A stretch of 64,000 bases of DNA from Kineothrix alysoides (GCF_000732725.1 NZ_JPNB01000002.1:992001-1056000), one strand, 5' to 3'; shown: positions 44,755 through 53,607, counted from the first letter of the stretch. Program-made: numbers and translations. The notes: generated from the sequence alone by a model not told the origin.

Positions 44755-44775
44755 TGTAAACAATTATGCTATAAT
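44747..44775 (+). promoter_or_regulatory. Promoter of the PRD regulator gene
   Basis: -10 TATAAT (44770-44775) with a poor -35 TGGCAA (44747-44752), 17-bp spacer. The -35 overlaps the right half of the operator of the divergent operon, so binding there could also control the regulator. A further half-site GGTAATT (44844-44850), beside the palindrome CACATTAATGTG, lies in its leader. Confidence 0.5.
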
Positions 44776-44890
44776 TGAGAATAACACCGATTATTAAGGG
44801 AATTATAGAAGATATATTTTTTGTTTATTCCTCACATTAATGTGGTAATTTTATTTTAATTCCGTATTTTGAAAGGAGCATGGCTATAAA

Positions 44891-46438
44891 ATGAATAAAA
44901 GATTATTACAGGAAGCAGAGCTGCTTTTGAGTAAAAATGCTTATATTACAGTTAGCGATATAGCCACTACCTTAAGCTGCAGTAATAAGACCGTAAGAAA
45001 TGACTTGATAATACTGGAGCCTTGGATTAAAGACTTGAATCTCTCTCTAGATAAAAAAATTGGTGTCGGCATCGCTATCCGTGGTGACGAAGAAATCAAA
45101 TTAAAGGTTCTGAACGACCTTGCCGCAAAGACCCACAATATCCAGGAATATTCTCCCGAAGACAGGATGAACTATATTCTATCCCAATTATTTTCTCGCA
45201 ATTCAAGGCTTCGCATTAAGGAACTGGCAAGCCACCTTTACGTAAGCAGAGCTACCATACACAAGGATTTACTCGCTGCGGATGAATGGCTTTGCAATTA
45301 CAATATAAAGTTGATCAGGAAGACAAATTATGGTATTGAAATCAATGGCAATGAAAATGATATTAGGAATGCGATGTCCTATTTAATCTGTTCCCACAAG
45401 CAATATTTAGAGCTTCAGGCAATCCTGAATGAAGAGACGTCACCTGCCTCCGATACTTTAAAATTATTCCGAAAATTAACTAACTTCGATATTCTGAAAC
45501 TTAAAAACACAGTTTTCGGTATACCGGAACTGATTTCCTACCACCTTACGGATGAAGCGCTTCTTACGTTTATCGTGGATATCTCTGTTGCAACTACCAG
45601 AATGTCCATAGGAAAATATATCCGCTTGTCCTCTGATACCAAACAGAAGATTGACCATACCGAGGAATTTCTTATTGCAAAGAGGATAGGTCACAGCATT
45701 GAGGAAGTATTCAGCATTACCTTTCCTCCAGATGAAATATATAATCTGGCACTTCATATCCTATGTTCAAAAACCGACTGTTCTCCCGGCCTCCACCCGG
45801 ATGTGGAGAATTTTAATTCTGAAGAATTTATGGAAGCGGAAAATCTCTCCCGGAAGCTGGCTTCTTATTGGAGCAATACTTTAAGGTTACCCTTAACCCA
45901 GGATAACGAATTATTTCATTCCCTCAGTATGCATCTGAAGCCTGTAATAAATGGTGTTCGGTACGGATTAACTGCCAAAAATCCGATCTTAGATGAAATC
46001 CTAAAATATTATCCTTATACTTTCCGCGTAGTTAAGGATTCTATTTTTATTTTGGAAGATTATTTATGCCACAAAATCAGTGATGATGAGATTGGATATA
46101 TTACACTCCATTTGGCCTCCGCCATTGAACGGTCAAAGAAAAAATTAAAAACGGTGGTAATCTGCCACGGCAGTACCGGAGAAGCAAAGCTTTTAAAAAA
46201 CAAGCTCAGTCATGAAATGAATGAGCTTGATATCGTTTATACAAAATCTTCTACCTATATCAGCAGTAATGACTTGAAAGACATCGACTTGATCATTACT
46301 ACGGTCCCGCTTAAAATAAATACTGAGATCGATGTTATCAACATTTCCTCTCTATTGAACAAGCAGGATATCGTACGGTTAAAATCTATTATTAAAATGA
46401 TTTATTCCAGGAAAAATTCACTGACAATCAATAAATAA
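44891..46438 (+). CDS. PRD-domain transcriptional regulator (MtlR/LicR-like, DNA-binding)
   Basis: A protein of 515 residues with GAAAGGAG ahead of the ATG. Two N-terminal winged-helix segments (about 5-65: I-T-V-S-D-I-A-T-T-L-S-C-S-N-K-T-V-R-N-D; about 90-150: I-K-E-L-A-S-H-L-Y-V-S-R-A-T-I-H-K-D) are followed by PRD1 (about 205-310) and PRD2 (about 320-415, with H-L-K and L-H-L). An EIIB-like domain comes last (V-V-I-C-H-G-S-T-G-E-A, about 420-505). No EIIA domain is present. Such proteins are DNA-binding activators whose PRDs are phosphorylated by PTS components. It is the obvious candidate to bind the shared inverted repeat of this locus. Confidence 0.88.
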   Translation: MNKRLLQEAELLLSKNAYITVSDIATTLSCSNKTVRNDLIILEPWIKDLNLSLDKKIGVGIAIRGDEEIKLKVLNDLAAKTHNIQEYSPEDRMNYILSQLFSRNSRLRIKELASHLYVSRATIHKDLLAADEWLCNYNIKLIRKTNYGIEINGNENDIRNAMSYLICSHKQYLELQAILNEETSPASDTLKLFRKLTNFDILKLKNTVFGIPELISYHLTDEALLTFIVDISVATTRMSIGKYIRLSSDTKQKIDHTEEFLIAKRIGHSIEEVFSITFPPDEIYNLALHILCSKTDCSPGLHPDVENFNSEEFMEAENLSRKLASYWSNTLRLPLTQDNELFHSLSMHLKPVINGVRYGLTAKNPILDEILKYYPYTFRVVKDSIFILEDYLCHKISDDEIGYITLHLASAIERSKKKLKTVVICHGSTGEAKLLKNKLSHEMNELDIVYTKSSTYISSNDLKDIDLIITTVPLKINTEIDVINISSLLNKQDIVRLKSIIKMIYSRKNSLTINK

Positions 46439-46469
46439 AAGGCAAAGCTTTTGTTATGTTTTATTTTTC

Positions 46470-47075
46470 TTATGCAGATGCAGGCTGCTGCTTCAAACCG
46501 AATTTTGATGTTATAACGTTAATCGTTTGTATGATAACGAACAAGGAAACGAGCGAAAAGATTGCCACCGTATAATCCCGGCTTATAATACCGGAAAGTA
46601 TAACAACCGTGCCATCTAACAGAAACAGAATCACCGGCAGTTTTAAGAACCTGATTATTTTATTCAGCAGCAATGCCATCAAGTCGGTTCCCCCGGTGGC
46701 ACAGCCTCTTATCAAGGCAAGTCCGATTCCGGCTCCTACCAGCAAGCCTCCGGCAATTGCCGCTGCCGGCAGGCTGTTCGTTACATGAATTTCTGGTATT
46801 ATTTTCAAAAAAACCGGAGTGGCAAAGGTAATATATAACGTTTTGATTCCAAAGCTCTTTCCCAAAAATACTACTCCCAAAATTAACAAGGGGCCGGAAA
46901 TGGCAAGAGAAGCATAGGACATCGGTATTTTTGTAACTTCAGCTATGATAATAGATATGCCGGTTATTCCGCCCGGTGCCAATGTATGCTCCGCAAAAAA
47001 GAAATTTACAGCACAGGCCATAAGCACACTGGACAGAGTAATCAGTATATAATCAATCAACCTTTCTTTTATCAT
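46470..47075 (-). CDS. YitT-family membrane protein lacking the DUF2179 domain
   Basis: A protein of 201 residues with five hydrophobic helices. Family features are N-F-F-F-A-E-H-T-L-A-P-G-G-I-T-G-I-S and G-C-A-T-G-G-T-D-L-M-A. Typical YitT proteins are about 280 residues with a cytoplasmic DUF2179 domain; here the protein ends right after the membrane part. Function of YitT proteins is not settled (membrane transport suspected). It starts two bases after the epimerase-like gene stop, so it is cotranscribed. Confidence 0.85.
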   Translation of the reverse strand: MIKERLIDYILITLSSVLMACAVNFFFAEHTLAPGGITGISIIIAEVTKIPMSYASLAISGPLLILGVVFLGKSFGIKTLYITFATPVFLKIIPEIHVTNSLPAAAIAGGLLVGAGIGLALIRGCATGGTDLMALLLNKIIRFLKLPVILFLLDGTVVILSGIISRDYTVAIFSLVSLFVIIQTINVITSKFGLKQQPASA

Positions 47076-47077
47076 AT

Positions 47078-47794
47078 TTATTCCAAACCAAATTTCTCTG
47101 CCGCTTCATCGATCGCTTTTCTGCATTTCTTAACCCCTGCGGCAATTCCTTCCTCATCCTTAAAAATAGCGGAAGAAAGAACGATAACATCCGGATTGCA
47201 CTCGATCAATTTTTCCATATTATCATGACGCAGTCCTCCATCGATCGCCAGTTCACAGCCCGGATTTTTTTCATCGATCATTTTTCTTGCTCTTTTTACC
47301 ATATCCAATGAGCTTTTTCTCCAGCCCCAGTTATCCTGTCCATCTGTCTCATCAACTCCATGAGTAACGATATGCAAACGGTCAATATCATAAATCGCTT
47401 CATCCACAAAGCATAATGGTGTGTAGCAGCCCACCGCCAGACCTATCTTCATTCCGAATTCTCTGCAGTAATTAATGATATAAGCCAAGGGAGCCCCGAG
47501 GAATTGTTCTGCGGGAAGTATCAGCATATTGCATCCTACCCTCGCTAATTTTTCTATGAATAACCTGTCACATTCTACCGTATATATATGGCATTCTATC
47601 ATTTTATCCGTTATTGGCCTGATACCGTCAATAATTTGATGCCCTCCCATAAGCTGCAGATTTCTAAGATTATACATATCGGCTGCATCAGAGTGAACAT
47701 AATCCGCTCCTGCATCCATTGCCTCCTTAACCACTCCTGCAATATTCCCATAATTAACATGTGCCAGACCTGCTGCAATTTTAATATGTTTCAT
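47078..47794 (-). CDS. Ribulose-phosphate 3-epimerase-like TIM-barrel protein
   Basis: A protein of 238 residues. The RPE fold is supported by the metal-binding-like patterns A-D-Y-V-H-S-D-A-A-D-M (family (H/D)-x-D-x-M-D), K-M-I-E-C-H-I-Y (family D-x-H-L-M) and E-L-A-I-D-G-G-L (family D-G-G). The spacing and sequence differ clearly from housekeeping Rpe, for example D-A-A-D-M-Y-N and C-H-I-Y. It is more likely an epimerase or isomerase of an unusual phosphosugar. GGAGG precedes the ATG. It has its own regulated promoter and is followed by the YitT gene. Confidence 0.82.
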   Translation of the reverse strand: MKHIKIAAGLAHVNYGNIAGVVKEAMDAGADYVHSDAADMYNLRNLQLMGGHQIIDGIRPITDKMIECHIYTVECDRLFIEKLARVGCNMLILPAEQFLGAPLAYIINYCREFGMKIGLAVGCYTPLCFVDEAIYDIDRLHIVTHGVDETDGQDNWGWRKSSLDMVKRARKMIDEKNPGCELAIDGGLRHDNMEKLIECNPDVIVLSSAIFKDEEGIAAGVKKCRKAIDEAAEKFGLE

Positions 47795-47901
47795 AATAGA
47801 TCCTCCATCTTTTGATTTTTATTTTTTATCAGTTCTATATTTCTTTAAATATCAACAAGGATATTTATCCCGGCAAGGATTGAATTAACTTTTATATATT
47901 T

Positions 47902-47973
47902 ATATTACACAAAACCATATCCTGCGTCAACGCAGCCGGTATGCTCAAAAATTACCTTTTTTCAGTGGTAATT
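47902..47973 (-). promoter_or_regulatory. Promoter and activator site of the epimerase-YitT operon
   Basis: On the minus strand: -35 TTGACG (complement of 47925-47930), 17-bp spacer, -10 TAATAT (complement of 47902-47907). Upstream lies the perfect 7-bp inverted repeat AATTACC-N10-GGTAATT (47950-47973), with its centre 59.5 bases from the outer edge of the -10 box. It is the best copy of the locus-wide operator. Confidence 0.8.
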
Positions 47974-48075
47974 TATGAACAATATGTTTAATTTATCAAT
48001 TTACCTTGATATTACAAGCACCTTAATATTTTCGCTTTATTATAGTAAATATTATACAATATCCCTTCCCGGAAC

Positions 48076-49524
48076 CTAATATAGAGATGCTGCGTCAGTC
48101 TGATCCTCATTCAATCTTATAATTGCTTCAGCGTATATATCCAGTGCCTTAAAATAACTTTCAATTTTCATGCATTCATTTTCTCCATGTGAATTGGGTG
48201 TCTCCCGGGGAAAACTCGGTCCAAATCCCACGCAATTCGGAACAGCTCTGGAATAACTGATTCCCCCTTTTGTTACCGGCAGCGGTCTTTCCCCTGTTAC
48301 CGATTCATAGGAATCCAATAAAATATGAACGAGATTATCGTCAGGAGAAACATAGAGCCTTTTCTTCTTTTGAATTACTATTGTTTGAAAGCCTTCCTTT
48401 GCTGCTTCTTCATTGAGATGCGCCAAAATGCAGTCTTCCTCGATACCCATCGGATAGCGTATATCAAAGCCCATAAGAAGCTCCTTTTCCGTATCCGTAT
48501 AAGAAAGATAACAAAGCGCCATCGTAAGGTCACCTGTTTCAGAATGATGGTGCTTTATCCCAAAACCCGCCCCATAAGGTTCCTTCTGAAACCATTGCAT
48601 AACCCGCTCCAATATGCTGTAGAAATTATAATCTATACCGGTACATGCAATAAAATCCCTGGCAAATTCATGCGCCGCATGGACTGCCCGTTGGGGATTC
48701 CTGGAAAGATTTCTTGGTGAAAGATAGGTCAAGGTTATGATATCTGCGTCGGAGGTTACTTTTACCGCATGGACAGCACAATTTTCTACGGCAGATATAT
48801 CTGCTGTGCGGATTGTCACTTTCAGCCTGTGAAGAGTATAATTATGGCTTATATTCGATTCCATCCGTATTAGTTGATGAACCTCGGCGTTTCTTTTCTG
48901 CACCCTATCAGATTTATCATAGACTTTTTTGAATTCGCCCCGAAGCACTCCTTTCTCACAGTTCACTACCGGGAAATCGCAATCGGGAGAAAAAGACATC
49001 TGAGGAGGTGCATTTCTTTTTAAATAATAATCCATACATTCCCAAGTCGTTTCCTCTGCTCCTCCTATTATCAGCCTTATTTTTTTAGAAGGCTGATAAG
49101 CTGCTTCCTTTAATAGCCGCATAATGTACAATATGCCTATTATGGCAGATTTATCATCATTAACTCCTCTGCCATACATAAAGCCGTCTCTTACGCTTAA
49201 GGTAAACGGCTCCGATAGCCACTGGGAGGAATCCTTGCATGGTACTACATCAGTATGGGTTAATATACCTAATACTTCACTGTTTTCGCCATAATCTATA
49301 TGCAATGCATATCCGTCAAAATCCTGCCATTTCAGGGAAAATTTTTCTGCCATCTCAATGATTAAGTCGAAAGCCTTTCTTATTTCTGCTCCAAAAGGTC
49401 TGCCGGAAGCTGCTGTGGCATTATCATATACAGAAGGAACAGCTACCAGCCGTCCGATATCATACAGAATTTGCTCCTTATAATCATCCAGTCCGTTTTT
49501 TAAATAGTCTTTTGTTGTTTTCAT
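48076..49524 (-). CDS. Sapep-like M20 metallopeptidase (dipeptidase)
   Basis: A protein of 482 residues from ATG 49524 (AGGAG about ten bases upstream); an in-frame ATG at 49569 is less likely. M20 motifs are G-I-L-T-H-T-D-V-V-P (metal His and catalytic Asp), G-R-G-V-N-D-D-K-S (bridging Asp) and G-G-A-E-E-T-T (catalytic Glu). The lid domain is about 190-320, and the C-terminal metal His is likely in G-E-N-E or S-H-G-E. Sapep/PepV enzymes cleave dipeptides with Mn2+ or Zn2+. It lies 135 bases after the PTS gene in the same direction, an unexpected member of a sugar locus; it might cleave an amide-linked sugar conjugate. Confidence 0.85.
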   Translation of the reverse strand: MKTTKDYLKNGLDDYKEQILYDIGRLVAVPSVYDNATAASGRPFGAEIRKAFDLIIEMAEKFSLKWQDFDGYALHIDYGENSEVLGILTHTDVVPCKDSSQWLSEPFTLSVRDGFMYGRGVNDDKSAIIGILYIMRLLKEAAYQPSKKIRLIIGGAEETTWECMDYYLKRNAPPQMSFSPDCDFPVVNCEKGVLRGEFKKVYDKSDRVQKRNAEVHQLIRMESNISHNYTLHRLKVTIRTADISAVENCAVHAVKVTSDADIITLTYLSPRNLSRNPQRAVHAAHEFARDFIACTGIDYNFYSILERVMQWFQKEPYGAGFGIKHHHSETGDLTMALCYLSYTDTEKELLMGFDIRYPMGIEEDCILAHLNEEAAKEGFQTIVIQKKKRLYVSPDDNLVHILLDSYESVTGERPLPVTKGGISYSRAVPNCVGFGPSFPRETPNSHGENECMKIESYFKALDIYAEAIIRLNEDQTDAASLY

Positions 49525-49578
49525 GGCATATTTTCTCCTATGGAAGATACTTTTCCCTTTTCTTTCCACAATGTATTA

Positions 49579-49600
49579 AGTGGCAGAAGAATCTGCCACT
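49579..49600 (-). other. Intercistronic hairpin between PTS and dipeptidase genes
   Basis: AGTGGCAGA and TCTGCCACT pair perfectly around AGAA or its complement, with no T-run. It is more likely an mRNA-stability element or partial terminator than a full stop. Confidence 0.55.
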
Positions 49601-49659
49601 CAACAAGGGGGTTTATTTCCATTCACTGATTTTCATGGATCAATGAAATCATGATGGCA

Positions 49660-51285
49660 TTAATTTTTTTCAAGGACATCCTTTACCTTAGTCGTTAATG
49701 TTGTAACGTGTGTCCCGTAAATAATCTGATAATACTTATTATTTTTTACAACGCCCAATGCTTCCAAATCGTTTTTCCAGGTTTTATCATCCGCAACAGA
49801 TTCCTGATCTTTCACGGTGACACGCAGCCGTGTCGCGCAGCAGGATACTTCCACAATATTTTGTGCGCCTCCAAATGCGTCTACTATTCTCTCCGGAAGG
49901 CTTTTACTATCGTTTGGTTCTTTATCCTCAACTGCTTTGTTTGTATTCTTTATCTCATTATATTCTTTTTTGCTCATAAACTTAATTTCCTGCTCTGCTG
50001 CTTCGCGTCCCGGTGTCTTTAAATTAAATTTTACAATTAAGAACCTAAATAAGAAGAAATAAACAGCAAATGTCAGCGGCAACAAATAAAGGAGAGACAT
50101 CGCATGAACCTTTTGAGGCTGCAGGAGATTAGGTATCATGAATAATAAAGCATTTCCATTAATAGATACCTGCGTTATTTCCGTTAAGACATAGGTCAGC
50201 CCGCAAATAGGTGCATAAACAGCAAAGTAAAGAACCGGCGCAACAAATAAGAATGTATATTCAATCGGTTCGGAGATACCGACCATCATCATTGTTACTA
50301 CCGCCGGCAAAACAATAGAAAGTACTTTCTTTTTGTTTTCTTTTCTGGCTGTAGCATAAATTGCACAGCCGACTGCAGGAAGGCCGGCAAGCTGGAATAA
50401 AACGCGGCCCGACGTAAAGTTTCTTACTATATATCCCGTTGCGTCAGCCGAACCGGACTGCCCGACAATAATATTTTTTACTCCTTCGAAAAGAGTTCCG
50501 TCAATCGTCATCGTACCCCCCACACGGGTATACTCAATCGGAAATGCAATTAAGTGATGGATACCGAAAGGCAGGAGTAATTTATCGAGTGTTCCGAATA
50601 CAAAAGTTCCGGTTAATCCGGAAGAGGTAATGAAGTTCGTTAAAAAGTGTAATCCGTCGGCAACCACAGGCCATACATAATATGCAATGATAGCCATCGG
50701 AACAGATATCAATGACAGCATCAAGATAACGAACTTGGTTCCTGAAAAGAAAGAAAACATCATAGGAAGTTCTTTTTCATTCCACTTGTTATTTGCCCAT
50801 GCCGCCACTAACCCGCAAATCAAACCGCTGAAAATACCCATATCAAAGGTAAATATGCCTGCAACCGAGGCCCACATGGAATTAAAGTTTAAAGCAGCCG
50901 TTTGCGTATATCCCAAAGCTAAAAGATTATCTACTGTTGTTGTCGTTTCATCCCAGCCCATGGAACCTGCATAAACAGATATGCATTTATTGAAAGCGAA
51001 CAGCAGGAACAAACCTGCTAACGCACCCCATCCCTTTTCTTTCTTGGAAAGGGTAAATGCAATACCGACCGCAAACCATAATGGAAGATACCTCATAATC
51101 ATAAAACCAATACCGGAAAACATATCAAAAATAGTGTATATTATATTGCCTTTTGGAATGATATAATTGGTAAATGCACTTCCTATACCGACGTAAAAAC
51201 CAACGATAACCAAAAGGATTACTGGTACCATCATCGCCCCTGAAAATGTTTGGAGCTTTCCTCTTAAATTAAGTTTATTTTTCAT
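49660..51285 (-). CDS. PTS transporter EIICB component (glucose superfamily)
   Basis: A protein of 541 residues with AAGGAG ahead of the ATG. EIIC occupies about 1-420, with ten or so hydrophobic segments and the family motif L-L-P-F-G-I-H-H-L, then G-I-S-E-P-I-E-Y-T-F-L-F. EIIB lies at about 455-540 with the phosphorylated Cys in E-V-S-C-C-A-T-R-L-R-V. It imports and phosphorylates a sugar of the glucose/maltose/N-acetylglucosamine type class. No EIIA gene is in the window, so a shared EIIA must donate phosphate. It is first in a unit with the dipeptidase. Confidence 0.93.
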   Translation of the reverse strand: MKNKLNLRGKLQTFSGAMMVPVILLVIVGFYVGIGSAFTNYIIPKGNIIYTIFDMFSGIGFMIMRYLPLWFAVGIAFTLSKKEKGWGALAGLFLLFAFNKCISVYAGSMGWDETTTTVDNLLALGYTQTAALNFNSMWASVAGIFTFDMGIFSGLICGLVAAWANNKWNEKELPMMFSFFSGTKFVILMLSLISVPMAIIAYYVWPVVADGLHFLTNFITSSGLTGTFVFGTLDKLLLPFGIHHLIAFPIEYTRVGGTMTIDGTLFEGVKNIIVGQSGSADATGYIVRNFTSGRVLFQLAGLPAVGCAIYATARKENKKKVLSIVLPAVVTMMMVGISEPIEYTFLFVAPVLYFAVYAPICGLTYVLTEITQVSINGNALLFMIPNLLQPQKVHAMSLLYLLPLTFAVYFFLFRFLIVKFNLKTPGREAAEQEIKFMSKKEYNEIKNTNKAVEDKEPNDSKSLPERIVDAFGGAQNIVEVSCCATRLRVTVKDQESVADDKTWKNDLEALGVVKNNKYYQIIYGTHVTTLTTKVKDVLEKN

Positions 51286-51572
51286 TCATTTGCTCCTTTC
51301 TATGTGTCTACCGCATATATAAAAAATAATGCGATATAGCTATACCTCCCGTATAAATTTTACGCCAATAAAATCCATAAAAATTATAAGGCCATGATGC
51401 GCTTATCGGAAAAAACAGCTTAATGCAACCCTCGCGATTTTGTTAACTAATTGCATTTATTCCATAACAATTTTCCGATACTCTTTTAATATTGCTTTCC
51501 TATCTCATCAGCCATAATTTTAATCTGAAATTTATCAGCATTTTATAAAAAATTAATTCAATGCCTAAATGA
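51286..51572. other. Long 5' leader of the PTS gene
   Basis: About 280 bases between the predicted start site (near 51566) and the PTS start codon. It is AT-rich with no gene, and I could not define a clear antiterminator or riboswitch by eye. Confidence 0.4.
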
Positions 51573-51644
51573 ATTATATTTGAAAGTAATTTACTTTGCA
51601 ATGCTGCCGGTGTTTATCAAATCTACCATTATATTGTGGTAAAT
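51573..51644 (-). promoter_or_regulatory. Promoter and activator site of the PTS gene
   Basis: On the minus strand: -35 TTGCAA (complement of 51596-51601), 17-bp spacer, -10 TATAAT (complement of 51573-51578). The inverted repeat ATCTACC-N10-GGTAAAT (51621-51644) has its centre 59.5 bases from the outer edge of the -10 box, the same geometry as the other two promoters of the locus. Confidence 0.75.
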
Positions 51645-51789
51645 TACTATATAACATTGCAAATATGGGTTTTTACTATGCAAAAATAACATGCATAAAA
51701 TGGGTCATATATCATATTTCAGAAAATTGAACAAAAAAACAGGCCGCTGTTCCATAGGTTGCCACCTACTTTCCAACGACCCGTTAAGG

Positions 51790-53583
51790 CTATTGTACCG
51801 GTGTCAGATAACTGCTCACCGCATATACTGTCTGTCCGTTATAATCGAGTCTCGACCATCCCGTATTCCCATTAATTCCCGTTCTGGTCACCACATCTCC
51901 ATTTCTTATCGTCGCCACTACCGTACCTTCATTCGCCGTACTCGGTTCCGTGCGGAGATTACATTCGATTTTTGGTGTCACCTGCTCATTAACATCCGTA
52001 TAAACCGAAGTATCGGGAGACGTTTGCACATATCCGAGGTCGGTGGTGAGATAACTGCTGATGGCATATAAGGTCTGTCCGTTATAGTCCACCTGTGACC
52101 AGCCATTGCTTCCGACTCCGGTACGCGTCACAGTCTCACCATTATGAAGCACCGCCACTATCGTATCATCGCTCGACGAGCTTGCCGCACTCCTTAAGTT
52201 GGTAACTTTCTTCGCCGTTACCGCCTCGTTTACCGGCTGATAAATGGAGGCCGGCTGTACAGCCGAAGCCGGAGCCTCATAGTCCAGTTCAGTAGTAAGG
52301 TAGTTGCTTACCGCATATACCTTCTGTCCGTTATACTCGAGTCTCGACCAGCCGCTTGAAGATATTCCTGTTCTCGTTGCCGTTTCTTTATTTTTTAATT
52401 TTCCTACAATCGTGTCTCCGCTGGCTGTACTCGGTACCGAACGAAGATTTATCTCTATTTTTGCCGTTACCTGCTCATTTACTTCCGTCATATTAAGCAG
52501 TGCTTCAGGATCTGCTTCTACCGCTTCATAGGGAGTATCATCCACCGCTTCCGCCGCCTGGCTGTAACTGAAATAAGCCACATTCATATCCACGCCTTTG
52601 GGAACACCGGGCACCGTGCCCTGGCTTGTATACTGCCACATGGCGTGCGTGCCGCTATAGCTGGAGGATACCGTCTGAGGATAAGGAACATCCGGGTATT
52701 GGGATACCCATATTTTATATCGGCTGGTAAGCCTGTCCGTATCCCATAACGTATTTCCTTGCATTTCATTTTTTGCAGCATAGAACATAGGAGTATAACC
52801 TTTGCTCTGCACATAATCCAAAAAGGCAATCGCACAATCGCTCCGCGCGCTTTTATCCAATCCATACTGCCTGCTTTCCGAAGATTGAAAGCCTTCACAG
52901 TTATAAACCACCGGATAAGTGATCGGGTATTGAGCGATGAATCCCGTTACCCATGCCGCCTCCTCTTTCGCTTCTTCCTCCGTCACTGCAGTGGAAAAGA
53001 AATAAACACCCAACTGGAGTCCTGCTTCTTTCGCCTGCTGCATATTGTACTTCGCTAACGGGTCCTCCATAATGATTCCCGTCTTCTGGGTACGGTAACC
53101 CACGCGGATAATAGCAAATTCCACGCCGGAATCTGCTGCCTGCTGCCAGTCTATGGTGCCCTGCCACTTAGCCACGTCGATTCCATAGGAAACCTCTCCT
53201 GTTTCATTGGCCCCTTTGATCACCGCACTTATATCCGACGCTGCTCCTGCCCCGTCTTCATTCATACTCTCCGCTTCCTGCGGATCCTCTTCATCGTCCA
53301 TCTCCGCTACATCGGCGGCTACATGAAAATCTTCTGTCTCCGCCGGGGTTTCCGAGTCCGCATCCTCTAAAGGCTCCCCTTCCTCCGGTTTCTGAGTCTC
53401 CTCAAGTACCTGAACGGCGGCTACCTCCGTATCCTTCTCTTCTCCGAAAAATACAGACCTTACCAAAATGACAACAAGTATCAGCACAAGCAGGATCCCG
53501 GCTCCGGCTCCGGCCACCACCGCTACATGCTTCTTGTTGTACCTCACACGTTTTTTCCTATACTCGCTCATTAAAATGTCCAT
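51790..53583 (-). CDS. Membrane-anchored GH25-like muramidase with three SH3b repeats
   Basis: A protein of 597 residues from ATG 53583 (AGGA five bases upstream). A short basic N-terminus precedes one membrane helix (about 20-42), then an acidic Glu/Ala/Pro-rich stalk (to about 135). The GH25 domain (about 140-350) starts with G-I-D-V-A-K-W-Q-G and has W-Q-Y-T-S-Q-G. The usual D-x-E active-site pair appears as Y-N-C-E-G-F, with Asn in place of the first Asp. Three bacterial SH3 repeats follow, each with N-L-R and G-W-S-(R/Q)-(L/V)-(E/D)-Y-N-G-Q. It probably binds or cuts peptidoglycan at the cell surface. Confidence 0.9.
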   Translation of the reverse strand: MDILMSEYRKKRVRYNKKHVAVVAGAGAGILLVLILVVILVRSVFFGEEKDTEVAAVQVLEETQKPEEGEPLEDADSETPAETEDFHVAADVAEMDDEEDPQEAESMNEDGAGAASDISAVIKGANETGEVSYGIDVAKWQGTIDWQQAADSGVEFAIIRVGYRTQKTGIIMEDPLAKYNMQQAKEAGLQLGVYFFSTAVTEEEAKEEAAWVTGFIAQYPITYPVVYNCEGFQSSESRQYGLDKSARSDCAIAFLDYVQSKGYTPMFYAAKNEMQGNTLWDTDRLTSRYKIWVSQYPDVPYPQTVSSSYSGTHAMWQYTSQGTVPGVPKGVDMNVAYFSYSQAAEAVDDTPYEAVEADPEALLNMTEVNEQVTAKIEINLRSVPSTASGDTIVGKLKNKETATRTGISSSGWSRLEYNGQKVYAVSNYLTTELDYEAPASAVQPASIYQPVNEAVTAKKVTNLRSAASSSSDDTIVAVLHNGETVTRTGVGSNGWSQVDYNGQTLYAISSYLTTDLGYVQTSPDTSVYTDVNEQVTPKIECNLRTEPSTANEGTVVATIRNGDVVTRTGINGNTGWSRLDYNGQTVYAVSSYLTPVQ

Positions 53584-53607
53584 GCCTTTCCTGTTGACCG
53601 AAGTATA

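Noticed and set aside
44827-44850. Fourth full copy of the locus operator, ahead of the PRD gene
   Set aside because: Only the right half (GGTAATT) matches; the left half agrees at 3 of 7 positions and no promoter lies at the fixed distance, so I list it only as a half-site.
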